Source of the DNA: Bdellovibrionales bacterium CG10_big_fil_rev_8_21_14_0_10_45_34
GTDB lineage: Bacteria > Bdellovibrionota > Bdellovibrionia > Bdellovibrionales > 1-14-0-10-45-34
Direction: 5' to 3'
Length of the DNA: 64,000 nt
NCBI GenBank assembly: GCA_002778785.1
Contig: PEZS01000016.1
Coordinates: forward strand, 179,106 to 243,105
Shown: piece by piece, positions 44,566 to 53,931 of the stretch
Layout of the letters: each line of letters starts with the position of its first letter
Position numbering within the stretch: position 1 is the first letter of the stretch
Made by a program: the position numbers and the translations under genes
Notes under the pieces: generated by a model
Told to the model about the DNA's origin: nothing
Database searches by the model: none
What the model saw: only the letters and a program-made list of their open reading frames with translations

Positions 44566-46641
44566 GTGAAATCAGGTAGCGAATGGGGACAATTCTTAAA
44601 CGACCTAAAAGCCACTGATGATTACCAGGAACTTCATTGGAAGGGAACCTTCGAGGAGTATCTCAACCTTGTTGAAAAGAATCCTGATATTTGTCGAAAC
44701 GCATTTCAAAGAATGTACGACATGGTTCTCAGCTGGGGAACCGATATCTACCAGGAGTACAAAAAGAACATTATCCATTACAAATTTTTTGATGACCCCA
44801 TCGAGAAGGGTCGCGATGGAGTTTTTGGCTTAGATATTCCGCTTATGCGACTTGTAAACTTTTTTAAGTCAGCGGCACTGGGCTACGGAACAGAAAAACG
44901 TGTTCTCTTGTTACACGGCCCCGTGGGCTCTGCAAAATCCACAATTACAAGAATGTTAAAAAAGGGTATCGAGCATTATTCGAAGACTGCTGGTGGCGCC
45001 CTTTACACATTCGCTTGGATCGATCCCACAGGACAGTTCTCAGACCTGTTCGGAGGAATTAAAGAACTTAGATCACCAATGAATGATGATCCTTTGAAGC
45101 TTATCCCGAATGAGTATCGAGCCAAAGTTGCTGAAAAGATCAATCGAGGCTCAAAGTCTAAGTATAAGGTAAAAATCGAGGGAGAGGTTGATCCGGCCAG
45201 TCGATTAATTTTTGAGAAGCTTATGCTCCATTATGCAGGCGATTGGCAGAAAGTTTTAAATCATGTGCGCGTAGAGCGAGTTATCTTGTCTGAAAAGAAT
45301 CGTGTCGGCATTGGAACCTTTCAACCCAAGGATGAGAAGAATCAAGACTCTACTGAGCTCACGGGTGACGTGAATTACCGAAAAATTGCCATTTATGGAT
45401 CCGACTCCGACCCTCGTGCTTTCAACTTTGACGGAGAATTCTGCGTAGCAAACCGAGGAATGATTGAGTTTATTGAGGTCTTAAAGCTTGATGTGGCTTT
45501 TTTATACGATCTTCTAACTGCGTCGCAAGAACACAAGATCAAGCCGAAGAAGTTCGCTCAAACCGATATCGACCAAGTTATTATCGGACACACGAACGAG
45601 CCAGAGTTTCGTAAACTTCAAAATAATGAGTTTATGGAAGCGCTACGGGATAGAACTGTTAAAATAGACATTCCCTACATAACTAAACTCAAAGATGAAA
45701 TTAAAATTTACGAGAAAGACTTCGGTCCCACACGCATTCAAAGTAAGTCTATTGCTCCGCACACCATAGAGATGGCTGCTATGTGGGCAATACTCACTCG
45801 CTTGGAATCGCCTAAGAAGGCCAATCTTACGATCGTTCAAAAGCTTAAGCTCTATGATGGCAAGATGATCCCTGGCTATACCGAAGACAATGTTAAAGAA
45901 CTTCGAAAAGAAGGCAATCGTGAGGGGCTTGATGGCATTAGCCCTCGTTACATTCAGGATAAGCTTTCTAACGCCTTAGTTAACGAAAAATATGGAGAGG
46001 TTGGCTGCATTAACCCTTTTATGGTTCTTAATGAACTTGAAGGGGGTTTAAAGAATCACGTTCTTATTTCGAACGAAGAAAAGCGACAGCGCTATAAAGA
46101 ACTCTTTGCGATGGTTAAGCAAGAGTATGAAGAAATTGTGAAATACGAAGTTCAGCGCGCCATTTCAGCTGACGAAGAGATGATTTCTAAGCTATGCGCC
46201 AACTACATTGACAACGTTAAGGCTTACACTCAAAAAGAGCGCGTCAGAAACAAATACACAGGGCAAGACGAAGAGGCTGACGAGAGACTCATGAGATCTA
46301 TTGAAGATAAAATAGAGATTCCAGATAGCCGCAAAGATGACTTCCGAAGAGAGATTATGCATTACATTGGTGCGCTAGCTCTTGAGGGCAGGACATTTGA
46401 TTACAAGTCGAATGATAGACTGAGAAAAGCCCTCGAAATGAAACTCTTTGAAGACCAGAAGGATTCTATTAAGCTGAGCACGCTTATCTCCAACGTGGTC
46501 GACCGAGCAACGCAAGAAAAGATCGATGTTGTGAAATCTCGATTGATTAAGAATTTTGGATACGATGAAGTCAGCGCAACAGACGTGCTCAACTACGTTG
46601 CCAGTATATTTGCTCGCGGCGATGTTAAAAAGACGAACTGA
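44566..46641 (+). CDS. prkA: PrkA serine protein kinase (AAA+)
   Basis: A 691-residue cytoplasmic protein of the PrkA/YeaG family. Residues 80-400 hold the AAA-type ATPase core with Walker [10 protein letters not shown] (118-126), [12 protein letters not shown] and [10 protein letters not shown]; the C-terminal part resembles the kinase-like domain ([20 protein letters not shown]). GTG at 44566 is preceded by GGGAGG. In most bacteria prkA is followed by a DUF444 gene (yeaH) and spoVR (ycgB); neither is here. It acts in nitrogen starvation and stationary-phase responses in E. coli. The 3' end overlaps the convergent M64-like gene by 17 bases. Confidence 0.93.
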   Translation: MKSGSEWGQFLNDLKATDDYQELHWKGTFEEYLNLVEKNPDICRNAFQRMYDMVLSWGTDIYQEYKKNIIHYKFFDDPIEKGRDGVFGLDIPLMRLVNFFKSAALGYGTEKRVLLLHGPVGSAKSTITRMLKKGIEHYSKTAGGALYTFAWIDPTGQFSDLFGGIKELRSPMNDDPLKLIPNEYRAKVAEKINRGSKSKYKVKIEGEVDPASRLIFEKLMLHYAGDWQKVLNHVRVERVILSEKNRVGIGTFQPKDEKNQDSTELTGDVNYRKIAIYGSDSDPRAFNFDGEFCVANRGMIEFIEVLKLDVAFLYDLLTASQEHKIKPKKFAQTDIDQVIIGHTNEPEFRKLQNNEFMEALRDRTVKIDIPYITKLKDEIKIYEKDFGPTRIQSKSIAPHTIEMAAMWAILTRLESPKKANLTIVQKLKLYDGKMIPGYTEDNVKELRKEGNREGLDGISPRYIQDKLSNALVNEKYGEVGCINPFMVLNELEGGLKNHVLISNEEKRQRYKELFAMVKQEYEEIVKYEVQRAISADEEMISKLCANYIDNVKAYTQKERVRNKYTGQDEEADERLMRSIEDKIEIPDSRKDDFRREIMHYIGALALEGRTFDYKSNDRLRKALEMKLFEDQKDSIKLSTLISNVVDRATQEKIDVVKSRLIKNFGYDEVSATDVLNYVASIFARGDVKKTN

Positions 46642-48052
46642 TCCGCGGTTTGAGGTTCGCCGGCCCAATGTCATCTGCGATGACTTCTTCGATTGCGTGC
46701 CGGCAAACTTCACAAAAGGTCCGACCTCTATCCATTGTGCAATCTAAGCCGGGTTTGTGGCTGTGGGCCCCGGCTACTTCTGATTCGGCATAACCCCCGC
46801 GATAGGCTCCAAAAACACCTCTACTCCAGTATCTGCTTGGAGTGGGCAAGGGAGTCGACGGCGAAACAACAGCTTTCCACTTGAGTAAACCTAACAGTGG
46901 GCTTCTTAAAAAAGTTATGTTTTGAGACCAAGGCTCATAGATATCTGGAGCAAACTCAAGTTCTGTTGGACCACCATCCTGGTACTCTTCATTGAGTCCG
47001 AAAAAATGACCCAGCTCATGGCGCAACAAATAACTGAACTGAGAACTATCAGACGGAACGGCCGTATGGCTCATATAATTCCCAACTCCCCAATAGTCAG
47101 ACGAGTTGATTAAAACAATAGGATAATCGTAAGGCACTAGGGCTAAACGTCGGCGAAACTTTTTCTCATTTGTCGGATAGACAACATGGTACCATCTTCC
47201 AAATTGATCCCAGTGCGGGTAATAGAGCCCCAAAAAGGAATCCCTCTCTTTTACCTCGGGTGAAGGTCGCGAAGGAGGTTGTCCCAAAGCCAATTTGGAC
47301 TCAGAGAATACTGCAGAGATTTGCATTCTATCGAGACCGGGAAAGTCAGAACCAGTTAGTGCTTGAATAACCCGCTGAGCATCTCGCCAAAATTTGTCTT
47401 TCGTCCCAGCTTTGTATCCTTCGGCGTAAATCACAACCTCCAGCTTCTGCGCATGGCTCGCCTCTTTTAGCAAAATGTGTTCGAACTGGACTTCTTCCGA
47501 CTCAGTTGAATCAACATCCACCCTTTGCCTCAGCACTTGCTCCATTTTTCCGCTGAGAGGATTCTCGGCTATTAACTCTAAAATCACGCTCTTGTTGGGA
47601 TTCGGAAACCGAAAAGCAATACTTCTTGCAAGCTTACGGTAGCGTCGTCCGGTACCGATAGAGTCGTACGCAAGAGCTACATTTGTATTGGCATCCCTTA
47701 GGACCCCCACGTAGCTTCCCTGTTTTGGCGTTGTTGTGCTGCGATTATAAAGAGCAGATGTGCCTGATTTATCGATGCTGACTTTTTCGATTTGGTACGA
47801 CTCATCAGCGCTCCAGGCAATGTCTATTCGAATGACGGACTTACCACCTGCAGCTTTGAGCCTCTTATCATTACTGCTTCTAAGAAGACTTAAGCCGATG
47901 GGGAAACCATCAACGTGATGTAAATTTTCATCCCGCGGCACTTTTTCTGAGTCAGGAAATGGGTTTGCCAGAGACAACTGGGTCGCCAAAAGGAATGCAC
48001 AACACAAACAGGAAATTTCTGCGAAACCAAAAGAACCAAACCCCTTAATCAT
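46625..48052 (-). CDS. Secreted M64-like metallopeptidase
   Basis: A 475-residue exported protein. The signal peptide ([17 protein letters not shown]) follows a GGGGG run four bases before the ATG. The peptidase part has [20 protein letters not shown], like the G-D/E-G-Y-T motif that opens M64 (IgA peptidase family), and the zinc site [13 protein letters not shown] (His345, Glu346, His349) with an additional acidic ligand. A C-terminal segment carries four Cys ([18 protein letters not shown]). Such enzymes degrade host or prey proteins outside the cell; the substrate here is unknown. It lies downstream of rpmG on the same strand, 175 bases away. Confidence 0.78.
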   Translation of the reverse strand: MIKGFGSFGFAEISCLCCAFLLATQLSLANPFPDSEKVPRDENLHHVDGFPIGLSLLRSSNDKRLKAAGGKSVIRIDIAWSADESYQIEKVSIDKSGTSALYNRSTTTPKQGSYVGVLRDANTNVALAYDSIGTGRRYRKLARSIAFRFPNPNKSVILELIAENPLSGKMEQVLRQRVDVDSTESEEVQFEHILLKEASHAQKLEVVIYAEGYKAGTKDKFWRDAQRVIQALTGSDFPGLDRMQISAVFSESKLALGQPPSRPSPEVKERDSFLGLYYPHWDQFGRWYHVVYPTNEKKFRRRLALVPYDYPIVLINSSDYWGVGNYMSHTAVPSDSSQFSYLLRHELGHFFGLNEEYQDGGPTELEFAPDIYEPWSQNITFLRSPLLGLLKWKAVVSPSTPLPTPSRYWSRGVFGAYRGGYAESEVAGAHSHKPGLDCTMDRGRTFCEVCRHAIEEVIADDIGPANLKPRISSSF

Positions 48053-48227
48053 ACTACCCCCGATTTAAACTAGCGTACAAATCGCCATGAATGCTAGACC
48101 GAACTCAAAGAATCGACCTGCTTCCCAAGGGACCCACATGTCTGTATGTATTTATCGCACTAAAGCTGCCGGAGTGCCAATATTATGGCAAAGAAATTAT
48201 TCCGATCAAATTCGTACAGAATTTTTA

Positions 48228-48401
48228 TTATTTGGTTTCTTTGTGAAGCGTGTGCCTTCTTAAGAAGGGGTTGTACTTCATCTTTTCAAGGCGACCTGTT
48301 GAAGTACGTTTCTTAGAGGTGTGGTACCGAGATGGAGGAGCTCCTTCTTTCTTTGCTTCAGTGCACTGAAGAATTACGTGAACTCGCGCCGATTTTGCCA
48401 T
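48228..48401 (-). CDS. rpmG: 50S ribosomal protein L33
   Basis: A 57-residue basic protein of the large ribosomal subunit: [20 protein letters not shown], then [20 protein letters not shown] and [10 protein letters not shown]. The [14 protein letters not shown]-like core is diagnostic of L33. It has only one Cys (Cys13), so the zinc ribbon is lost and it is the C-minus form, which does not depend on zinc. A GGAG site lies nine bases before the ATG. It is too short to appear in long-ORF lists. No secE or tRNA-Trp adjoins. Confidence 0.92.
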   Translation of the reverse strand: MAKSARVHVILQCTEAKKEGAPPSRYHTSKKRTSTGRLEKMKYNPFLRRHTLHKETK

Positions 48402-48510
48402 CTCTCAAACTCCTTTACAAGAACCACGGAATCTTACATGAGTCCGCCCTGCTGTCTAGTATTTTTGTCGCGAGCTTGAAACAGCTCACAATTGAAAGCA
48501 AACTAGCCGG

Positions 48511-49089
48511 ATGCGAAAGTCTTTTTTCAACCTGATACCTTATTTACTTCTTAGCTTATTTCTCAGTTTTCTCTGTGTTACCTCATTCTCGGAGATCGCT
48601 GAAGCTCAACGAAACCAAAGCCAGCGGCGTCAAGCTCCACGGAGACAAGCCGAGGTTAAAGACGTAGGCACAGAGTCCTACACTCCGCGACTTACCTATG
48701 ACCTGGGTGGTGCCGCCGGCCAAAGTGGCGGAAAATCCTACACAGAAATCAATCTGGGCCTTAATTTTTGGGCCCTGAGTTGGCTGAACTGGCGCAACTC
48801 AGTTTTTTACAGATTTACTGAAACGAGCGTCTATGGCCTAGATACCTCTTTGAGGCCAACCTTAGCCCTCGGAAGCAGCGCGCTCGGACTGACTCTTTTT
48901 GGCGGGCCGGGTTACCGATTTGCCAATGAAAACCGCTCTACACTCTTTGGTGAAGCTGGGATGTTCATTTCTCTCGCCAATTTAACACTTGGCGCCGGTG
49001 CAAGAAGATTTCTTTATTCAGCTACAAACAGCAGCCTGAGTGATGAGACACAATTCTTTCTAATTCTTGGCGGCAGCGGCTCTCTTTAG
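48511..49089 (+). CDS. Exported protein, putative outer-membrane barrel
   Basis: A 192-residue protein with a strong signal peptide (FNLIPYLLLSLFLSFLCVTS, cleavage near AEA). A short Arg/Gln-rich stretch (QRNQSQRRQAPRRQ) precedes strands typical of a small barrel: INLGLNFWALSWLNWRNSVF, LRPTLALGSSALGLTLFGGP, EAGMFISLANLTLGAG and FFLILGGSGSL. Family not recognised. The 109-base gap before it is shared with the divergent rpmG gene. Confidence 0.7.
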   Translation: MRKSFFNLIPYLLLSLFLSFLCVTSFSEIAEAQRNQSQRRQAPRRQAEVKDVGTESYTPRLTYDLGGAAGQSGGKSYTEINLGLNFWALSWLNWRNSVFYRFTETSVYGLDTSLRPTLALGSSALGLTLFGGPGYRFANENRSTLFGEAGMFISLANLTLGAGARRFLYSATNSSLSDETQFFLILGGSGSL

Positions 49090-49208
49090 ATAATTACGCG
49101 CCCCATTTGCGACGCGCCATAAGCTGTTCTAATAGCTTCCCTTAAAAATTTTACATTGCTATCGCCACTGGTTGGAGTACTTTTTACACCACATTGGGGG
49201 GGGGTTCA

Positions 49209-50864
49209 ATGTTAAGGGGGAAGATCACCACTGGTTTAGTGGCTTTATCAGTACTATCAGCTTGTGCTGCGCAGCAAGATAACTCTCTCGTAGAGTACCA
49301 AAAACCGGCTCCAACAAAAGAGTCTGAGCTTGGTGATGTTGTCCAGACCAAGAAACCAATAACAAAGAAGCAAGTTGAAGAGCTTGAAGATAAAGGGTTT
49401 TCAGTAAGAGCTGTTTGCCCGGCAAACAATATTATTGAGGTATCTGGGGCGTCGTCCGCAGAGTTAGACCGACAGTTCCCTGGTGCACTCAAAGCTGAGA
49501 ACACTTTTGTTAAGATGAACAGTGCAGAGGATCGCCCTTTTGACATTAACACTGAATCTGACGAAGAAATCACAGCCTGTAGAGCAGTTTCAGTGGACCT
49601 TGAGGCCTCCGAGTCGCCTCAAGGTATTGTCTTCGAACTCAAACCTGAGGCTCTTTCTGATGCAAATTTAACTGTTTCGACTTTGGAAGGCCTTAAACTA
49701 GACTGGATAGTGGTGGGCCCGGATCCCCTGTCGTCTTTCCGAGGAGACAAATTACACGCGAGCGCTACACCCATCCTGACATTATTGCCTGACGTGCCAG
49801 GAACTTATTTGGTGGTGCTACGAATAGTCACAGCGAGTAGAGATTGTCTTTTCACTAACACGTCATTTTCTCTTACCTATGACGAAGATTACATGCCTGT
49901 AAAGACACCACCACCTTCCATATCTCTTTATGAAAGGCTAATGAGCGCAACAAAGGCTATTGGAGCGGATGCTGCTTGGTCGGTTACAAAAGGCGAAGGT
50001 CAAGTCATTGCCATTATTGATAGTGGTGTGAACTACAATCACCCAGATTTGTCAGCCAACGTGCTCGTCAATTCTAAAGAAATCCCAAATAACAAAATCG
50101 ATGACGACAAAAATGGCTACGTAGATGATTACGTAGGTTACGATTTTGTCTATAATGATGCGTATCCTATGGATGATCACGGCCACGGAACACACGTCGC
50201 CTCTTTGGCCGCGAATGCCAACTATGGAGTTGCACCAAATGCAAAAATTCTACCCATCAAAGTTATGCACACACATGGAGCAGGTGATATTGCGTCCATC
50301 GTTTGCGGCCTCTACTACGCTGTTGATCGCGGAGCTACAGTCATAAATCTTTCAGTGGGTGGCCCCTACGCAATAAGTCGCATCAACGACTACCTACTCT
50401 ACAAGGCCTTTCTTGAATATGCGAATCAGAAGCATGTAACCGTCGTGATTGCTTCAGGTAATGACACTCAAGACACCGACAAAGTCCCTTACTTGCCAGT
50501 AATGATTCCCTCAGATTCGCGCATCACTGTAGGTGCGAGCTCGCTCTCTGGTGCTCCGACCAGTTACTCTAATTACGGTGCACGCAGCGTGGATGTTTTC
50601 GCTCCTGGTGGCGATGGTGCTCAGCCTTTACTGGCGGCAAGTTATTTCCCGAAGGTGGCTATGTACATTTCGAAGTCAGGCACATCTATGGCTTCGCCAG
50701 TCACCGCTGGGGCAGTTGCACTTCTTAGAAGTGCAAACCCTCGACTTTCGACGCTACAAATTAAGGAGTCTCTTGTTCGAACCACCACCATGATAGGCCT
50801 AGCAGGTCGATTCTCTGTGGGGGACGGAATGATACAAGTTCAAAATGCGATGGGGCATCGGTAA
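49209..50864 (+). CDS. Subtilisin-like serine protease lipoprotein
   Basis: A 551-residue lipoprotein: lipobox SVLSAC (Cys 19), an acidic prodomain region (residues 20-240), then an S8 peptidase domain with the catalytic triad Asp271 (AIIDSGVNYNHPDL), His326 (DDHGHGTHVASLAA) and Ser493 (SGTSMASPVTAG). The oxyanion Asn lies in VVIASGNDTQD. It would act on the outer surface or in the periplasm. ATG at 49209 is chosen; an in-frame TTG five codons earlier would be part of the nine-base G run that precedes it. Such proteases are common in predatory bacteria. It is convergent with the TIM-barrel gene. Confidence 0.9.
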   Translation: MLRGKITTGLVALSVLSACAAQQDNSLVEYQKPAPTKESELGDVVQTKKPITKKQVEELEDKGFSVRAVCPANNIIEVSGASSAELDRQFPGALKAENTFVKMNSAEDRPFDINTESDEEITACRAVSVDLEASESPQGIVFELKPEALSDANLTVSTLEGLKLDWIVVGPDPLSSFRGDKLHASATPILTLLPDVPGTYLVVLRIVTASRDCLFTNTSFSLTYDEDYMPVKTPPPSISLYERLMSATKAIGADAAWSVTKGEGQVIAIIDSGVNYNHPDLSANVLVNSKEIPNNKIDDDKNGYVDDYVGYDFVYNDAYPMDDHGHGTHVASLAANANYGVAPNAKILPIKVMHTHGAGDIASIVCGLYYAVDRGATVINLSVGGPYAISRINDYLLYKAFLEYANQKHVTVVIASGNDTQDTDKVPYLPVMIPSDSRITVGASSLSGAPTSYSNYGARSVDVFAPGGDGAQPLLAASYFPKVAMYISKSGTSMASPVTAGAVALLRSANPRLSTLQIKESLVRTTTMIGLAGRFSVGDGMIQVQNAMGHR

Positions 50865-50874
50865 CATGATTGGT

Positions 50875-52239
50875 CTATTGCAATCCTCGCAAGAAGTCTT
50901 GATAGAGCTGAGGATCTCCCTGTCGGTTAAATAATCCGTACCTTGATGGGCCAGTCGCTGAGTTTACACCTTCCCAAATCCAGGCAGAATGTATGGATCC
51001 TTCTTTAAACTTCTCGTTCCAGTAGCTAGTTGCTCGTCTTAAATTTTCTCCCGCGTTCTCGCTTTGAGAGTCAAATCCGTACTCGCCAATAATGATCGGC
51101 TTACCCGCTGCTAACTGCTCTAACTCTTGCCAAATTGCTCGCGCTCTATCAGGATTTTGAACAACTTCGTGATTTATTTCCCAAGACGAAAAAGAAAGAC
51201 CGTCAAATTTTGAAAGTATCTGCTGATCGGAGTGAAGCAAGTCTTTGTACCCGGCTTCTTTCATCAGTAAGACATTGTTCACTTCTAATACTTGATAAAC
51301 ATGAGAGCGAGTTGTGACTCTTGGAAAGTAGCTCGCAAACAATGAGTATCCCTTCTCTATCCCTTCCTGACGAAGCTCGGCCCAGTACAAAAGCGAATTG
51401 AGACCATCTTGAACGGACCGAGACGATCCATATGTCCCACGCTCGTAACTTTGGTCACAGCTAGCCTTGAAGCTGCTATCTACCAGGTAACCGTAGGTAC
51501 TGCCGCAATAAACTTGATTATCGCCTTCCCAGTTTCCTAAAATGACAGTCACTTCTGATCTATAATACTTTGTGAGAAGATGGGCAGTCAGTTCTGCGTA
51601 CTCATTGACTATGGCCTCTTTGTGAGATTCCAAAAAGCTTCTGTCGAGGTAGCCTGATCCATACCCGCCTTGACTTGCGACGGAATCATAAGTCGTAAAG
51701 AAAAGTGTTTTCTGTCCCAAACTACCGAAAGCGTTTTCAAATTCCGGCTGTGAAACAAGACATTTTAAATAGGTTTCGGTAGAGTTGCGGCATCTGTCCT
51801 CTTGACCAGCAAAATAGGTTGCATAAGAACGCGGACTTAAAAGTATTCTCGTCTGGCGAACACCGCTTCTATGCAGCATCTCGACCGTACTTCGAAGGCT
51901 CCAGATAGGAAGATCGACTAAACCCGACCACACATAAGCGCCAAAAGGATCACTCTTACGTTTCATCAAAGAAGGACGAGAACTGTATCCGTTTGACTGA
52001 AATCGACCGCCCGCTGCGGGGTTGTACCGATCTCTCACACGCGAGCGAAATCGCCCCTCTCCCTCCCTCAAAGTAGTTGAAGTCCCTTCCCCAATCACAT
52101 CAGATCTCGATGAAGATTCATTGGGTATAAGACAAAAAGTTAAAGCCGCCGAAAAGAATAGCGAGAGGATACTCATCTTACGAAAATTATCTGAGATGAC
52201 CTTCACTGATTGTTTACTCTTGTTCTTATCCTTTAGCAT
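50875..52239 (-). CDS. Glycoside hydrolase-like TIM-barrel protein
   Basis: A 454-residue exported protein with a membrane-like signal (ILSLFFSAALTFCLIPN) after a Lys-rich start. The mature part is consistent with a TIM barrel of the cellulase/clan-A type: VTVILGNWEGDNQVYCGS carries a strand-4 Glu (NWEGDN), and KPIIIGEYGFDSQ a strand-7 Glu (GEYGFD), the expected acid/base and nucleophile positions. DGLSFSSWEINHEVV precedes it. The family cannot be named. Substrate could be peptidoglycan-linked or environmental polysaccharide. GGGGG lies four bases before the ATG. Confidence 0.65.
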   Translation of the reverse strand: MLKDKNKSKQSVKVISDNFRKMSILSLFFSAALTFCLIPNESSSRSDVIGEGTSTTLREGEGRFRSRVRDRYNPAAGGRFQSNGYSSRPSLMKRKSDPFGAYVWSGLVDLPIWSLRSTVEMLHRSGVRQTRILLSPRSYATYFAGQEDRCRNSTETYLKCLVSQPEFENAFGSLGQKTLFFTTYDSVASQGGYGSGYLDRSFLESHKEAIVNEYAELTAHLLTKYYRSEVTVILGNWEGDNQVYCGSTYGYLVDSSFKASCDQSYERGTYGSSRSVQDGLNSLLYWAELRQEGIEKGYSLFASYFPRVTTRSHVYQVLEVNNVLLMKEAGYKDLLHSDQQILSKFDGLSFSSWEINHEVVQNPDRARAIWQELEQLAAGKPIIIGEYGFDSQSENAGENLRRATSYWNEKFKEGSIHSAWIWEGVNSATGPSRYGLFNRQGDPQLYQDFLRGLQ

Positions 52240-52429
52240 TACTCCCCCTCATTATGTTGGACGATGTTTCCCATACCCTAGCAAACAACGTACCGGGCTT
52301 CACCAATGGTGGGCATAGCTTATTCCCACTTATAGGTGTCTAAATCCTTTACAGTTGCACGTAGCGATCTAACAAGTTCTTTTTACTGACGTAGAAAATC
52401 TGTTTAAATGGTATCTCGCCTTGCTCAAT

Positions 52430-53668
52430 ATGAGACAAAGAGTTTATAAATCTCTCATGAAACAAAGACAAAATTTGACTCCAGGCACCAGGGTCCAGCA
52501 CCCCCCCTCAATTTCGATTCCAGCTAACAATAAGCCGCTAATTGATCCTATCTACCACAGCGTAAAATATTGCTTAGATCCGGTAGAAGAGATGAGCCCC
52601 GGCCCCTCAGAGTATTTTTTTTATTCTCGAATTTCGAATCCGACAACAAGGCAACTAGAACTCACACTTGCGGAACTTCAGCAGCGTGACGACGCTATCG
52701 TCACGGCTTCGGGCATAGGTGCGATAGCTACAACATTGTTGGGGCTATGTGAATCAGGCGATCATATTATTGCTTTTAAGGAGTCCTACAGGTTCACCCG
52801 CACTCTCTTGGGAGGCACATTGAAGCGAATGGGCATCTCTCACGATTTGGTTCACCTTGGTGATTGGCAATCACTCAGCAACGCCTACAAAGAGAAGGCC
52901 ACGAAAGTTTTGCTATTTGAGTCGCCAACGAATCCATCTCTTTCACTCCATGATATTCCAAGACTGACGAAGTGGGCCCGAGAGCGAAATCTCATAATCA
53001 TAATGGACAACACGTTTGCAGGGCCCCATCAGCATGCCGAATTCGATATCGATTTTTATGTTCACTCTCTCACTAAGACAGTATCAGGACACGGCGATGT
53101 TTTGGGAGGGGCAATCATCTCCTCCCATCCGCTTTTAGAGTCTATTCGAAAGACTCATTGGGAGATTGGGGCTACAATGGATCCCCAAGTGGCCTATCAA
53201 ATCCAAAAGGGCCTGAAAACTTTTGAGCTTCGTTACAAGCACTCCAGTAAAACGTCTGGCAACATTGCACGATGGCTCTCTGAGCAATCTTTTGCGGAAA
53301 ACGTAAGATACCCAGGGTTGCAGGAGCCTGCCACTCAACTGAGTGAAGCGGAGCTGCCTGCCACCGCAGCAATTCCATCTTCGCAGCTGTTTTCTTCACA
53401 ATTAAGGGACATGGGACCTGTTGTGACTTTTGACCTAAAGACTGAAGCGGCAAACCTCTATCATCATTTGCGCCAATTAGAGTTAATCAGTGTGACGGCG
53501 AGCTTGGGAGCCACCGAAACTCTTATTGCACCTTGCTTAGCTTATTTTGGTGGAGACTTAAGCGTCGGTGAACTCGAAAAAGCAGGAATTCGTCCGACGA
53601 CTCTTCGTCTGAGCGTAGGCCTGGAAAGCGAAGAAGACATCAAAGCAGACTTGCTGCGCCTGAGCTAG
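52430..53668 (+). CDS. Cys/Met metabolism PLP enzyme (cystathionine gamma-synthase type)
   Basis: A 412-residue PLP enzyme of the trans-sulfuration family. The motifs IDPIYHSVKYCLDP, YSRISNPTTRQLELTLAELQ, ATASGIGAI-like (VTASGIGAIATTLL), FESPTNPSLSLHDIP and MDNTFAGPHQHAEFD are typical; the PLP lysine is in SLTKTVSGHGDVLGG (Lys216). The members include cystathionine gamma-synthase, cystathionine beta-lyase and methionine gamma-lyase, and the exact reaction cannot be told. I take the ATG at 52430; the frame also has a TTG three codons earlier. It stands alone. Confidence 0.87.
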   Translation: MRQRVYKSLMKQRQNLTPGTRVQHPPSISIPANNKPLIDPIYHSVKYCLDPVEEMSPGPSEYFFYSRISNPTTRQLELTLAELQQRDDAIVTASGIGAIATTLLGLCESGDHIIAFKESYRFTRTLLGGTLKRMGISHDLVHLGDWQSLSNAYKEKATKVLLFESPTNPSLSLHDIPRLTKWARERNLIIIMDNTFAGPHQHAEFDIDFYVHSLTKTVSGHGDVLGGAIISSHPLLESIRKTHWEIGATMDPQVAYQIQKGLKTFELRYKHSSKTSGNIARWLSEQSFAENVRYPGLQEPATQLSEAELPATAAIPSSQLFSSQLRDMGPVVTFDLKTEAANLYHHLRQLELISVTASLGATETLIAPCLAYFGGDLSVGELEKAGIRPTTLRLSVGLESEEDIKADLLRLS

Positions 53669-53693
53669 AGATGCACGAAAACTCGCCGGGTGT

Positions 53694-53725
53694 GCAAAGC
53701 GTGTCTACAGCAAAGCGTGTCTACG
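53694..53725 (+). repeat. 16-bp tandem repeat with hairpin
   Basis: GCAAAGCGTGTCTAC(A/G) is repeated twice in a row just after the PLP gene stop. AAAGCG...CGCTTT in the second copy can form a 6-bp hairpin with a 6-base loop. Weak T-richness follows, so it may be a poor terminator. Confidence 0.5.
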
Positions 53726-53931
53726 CTTTAATGTCTAAGCTTTAAACACCTTTCAAATACCTCAGACATTCGAACAAATAGTAGCAACTAGTTAGGTCCT
53801 CTACTCGTTCCGATCGAATGCAGATGGCTCGTCTTTTGCTCCACCTACCTAATGAGAATCTATATGACGGCTTTTTGAACAAAAGCATTTTGCGACACAT
53901 ATCTGCTAGACAAACCGAGGTACAAAAGAGC

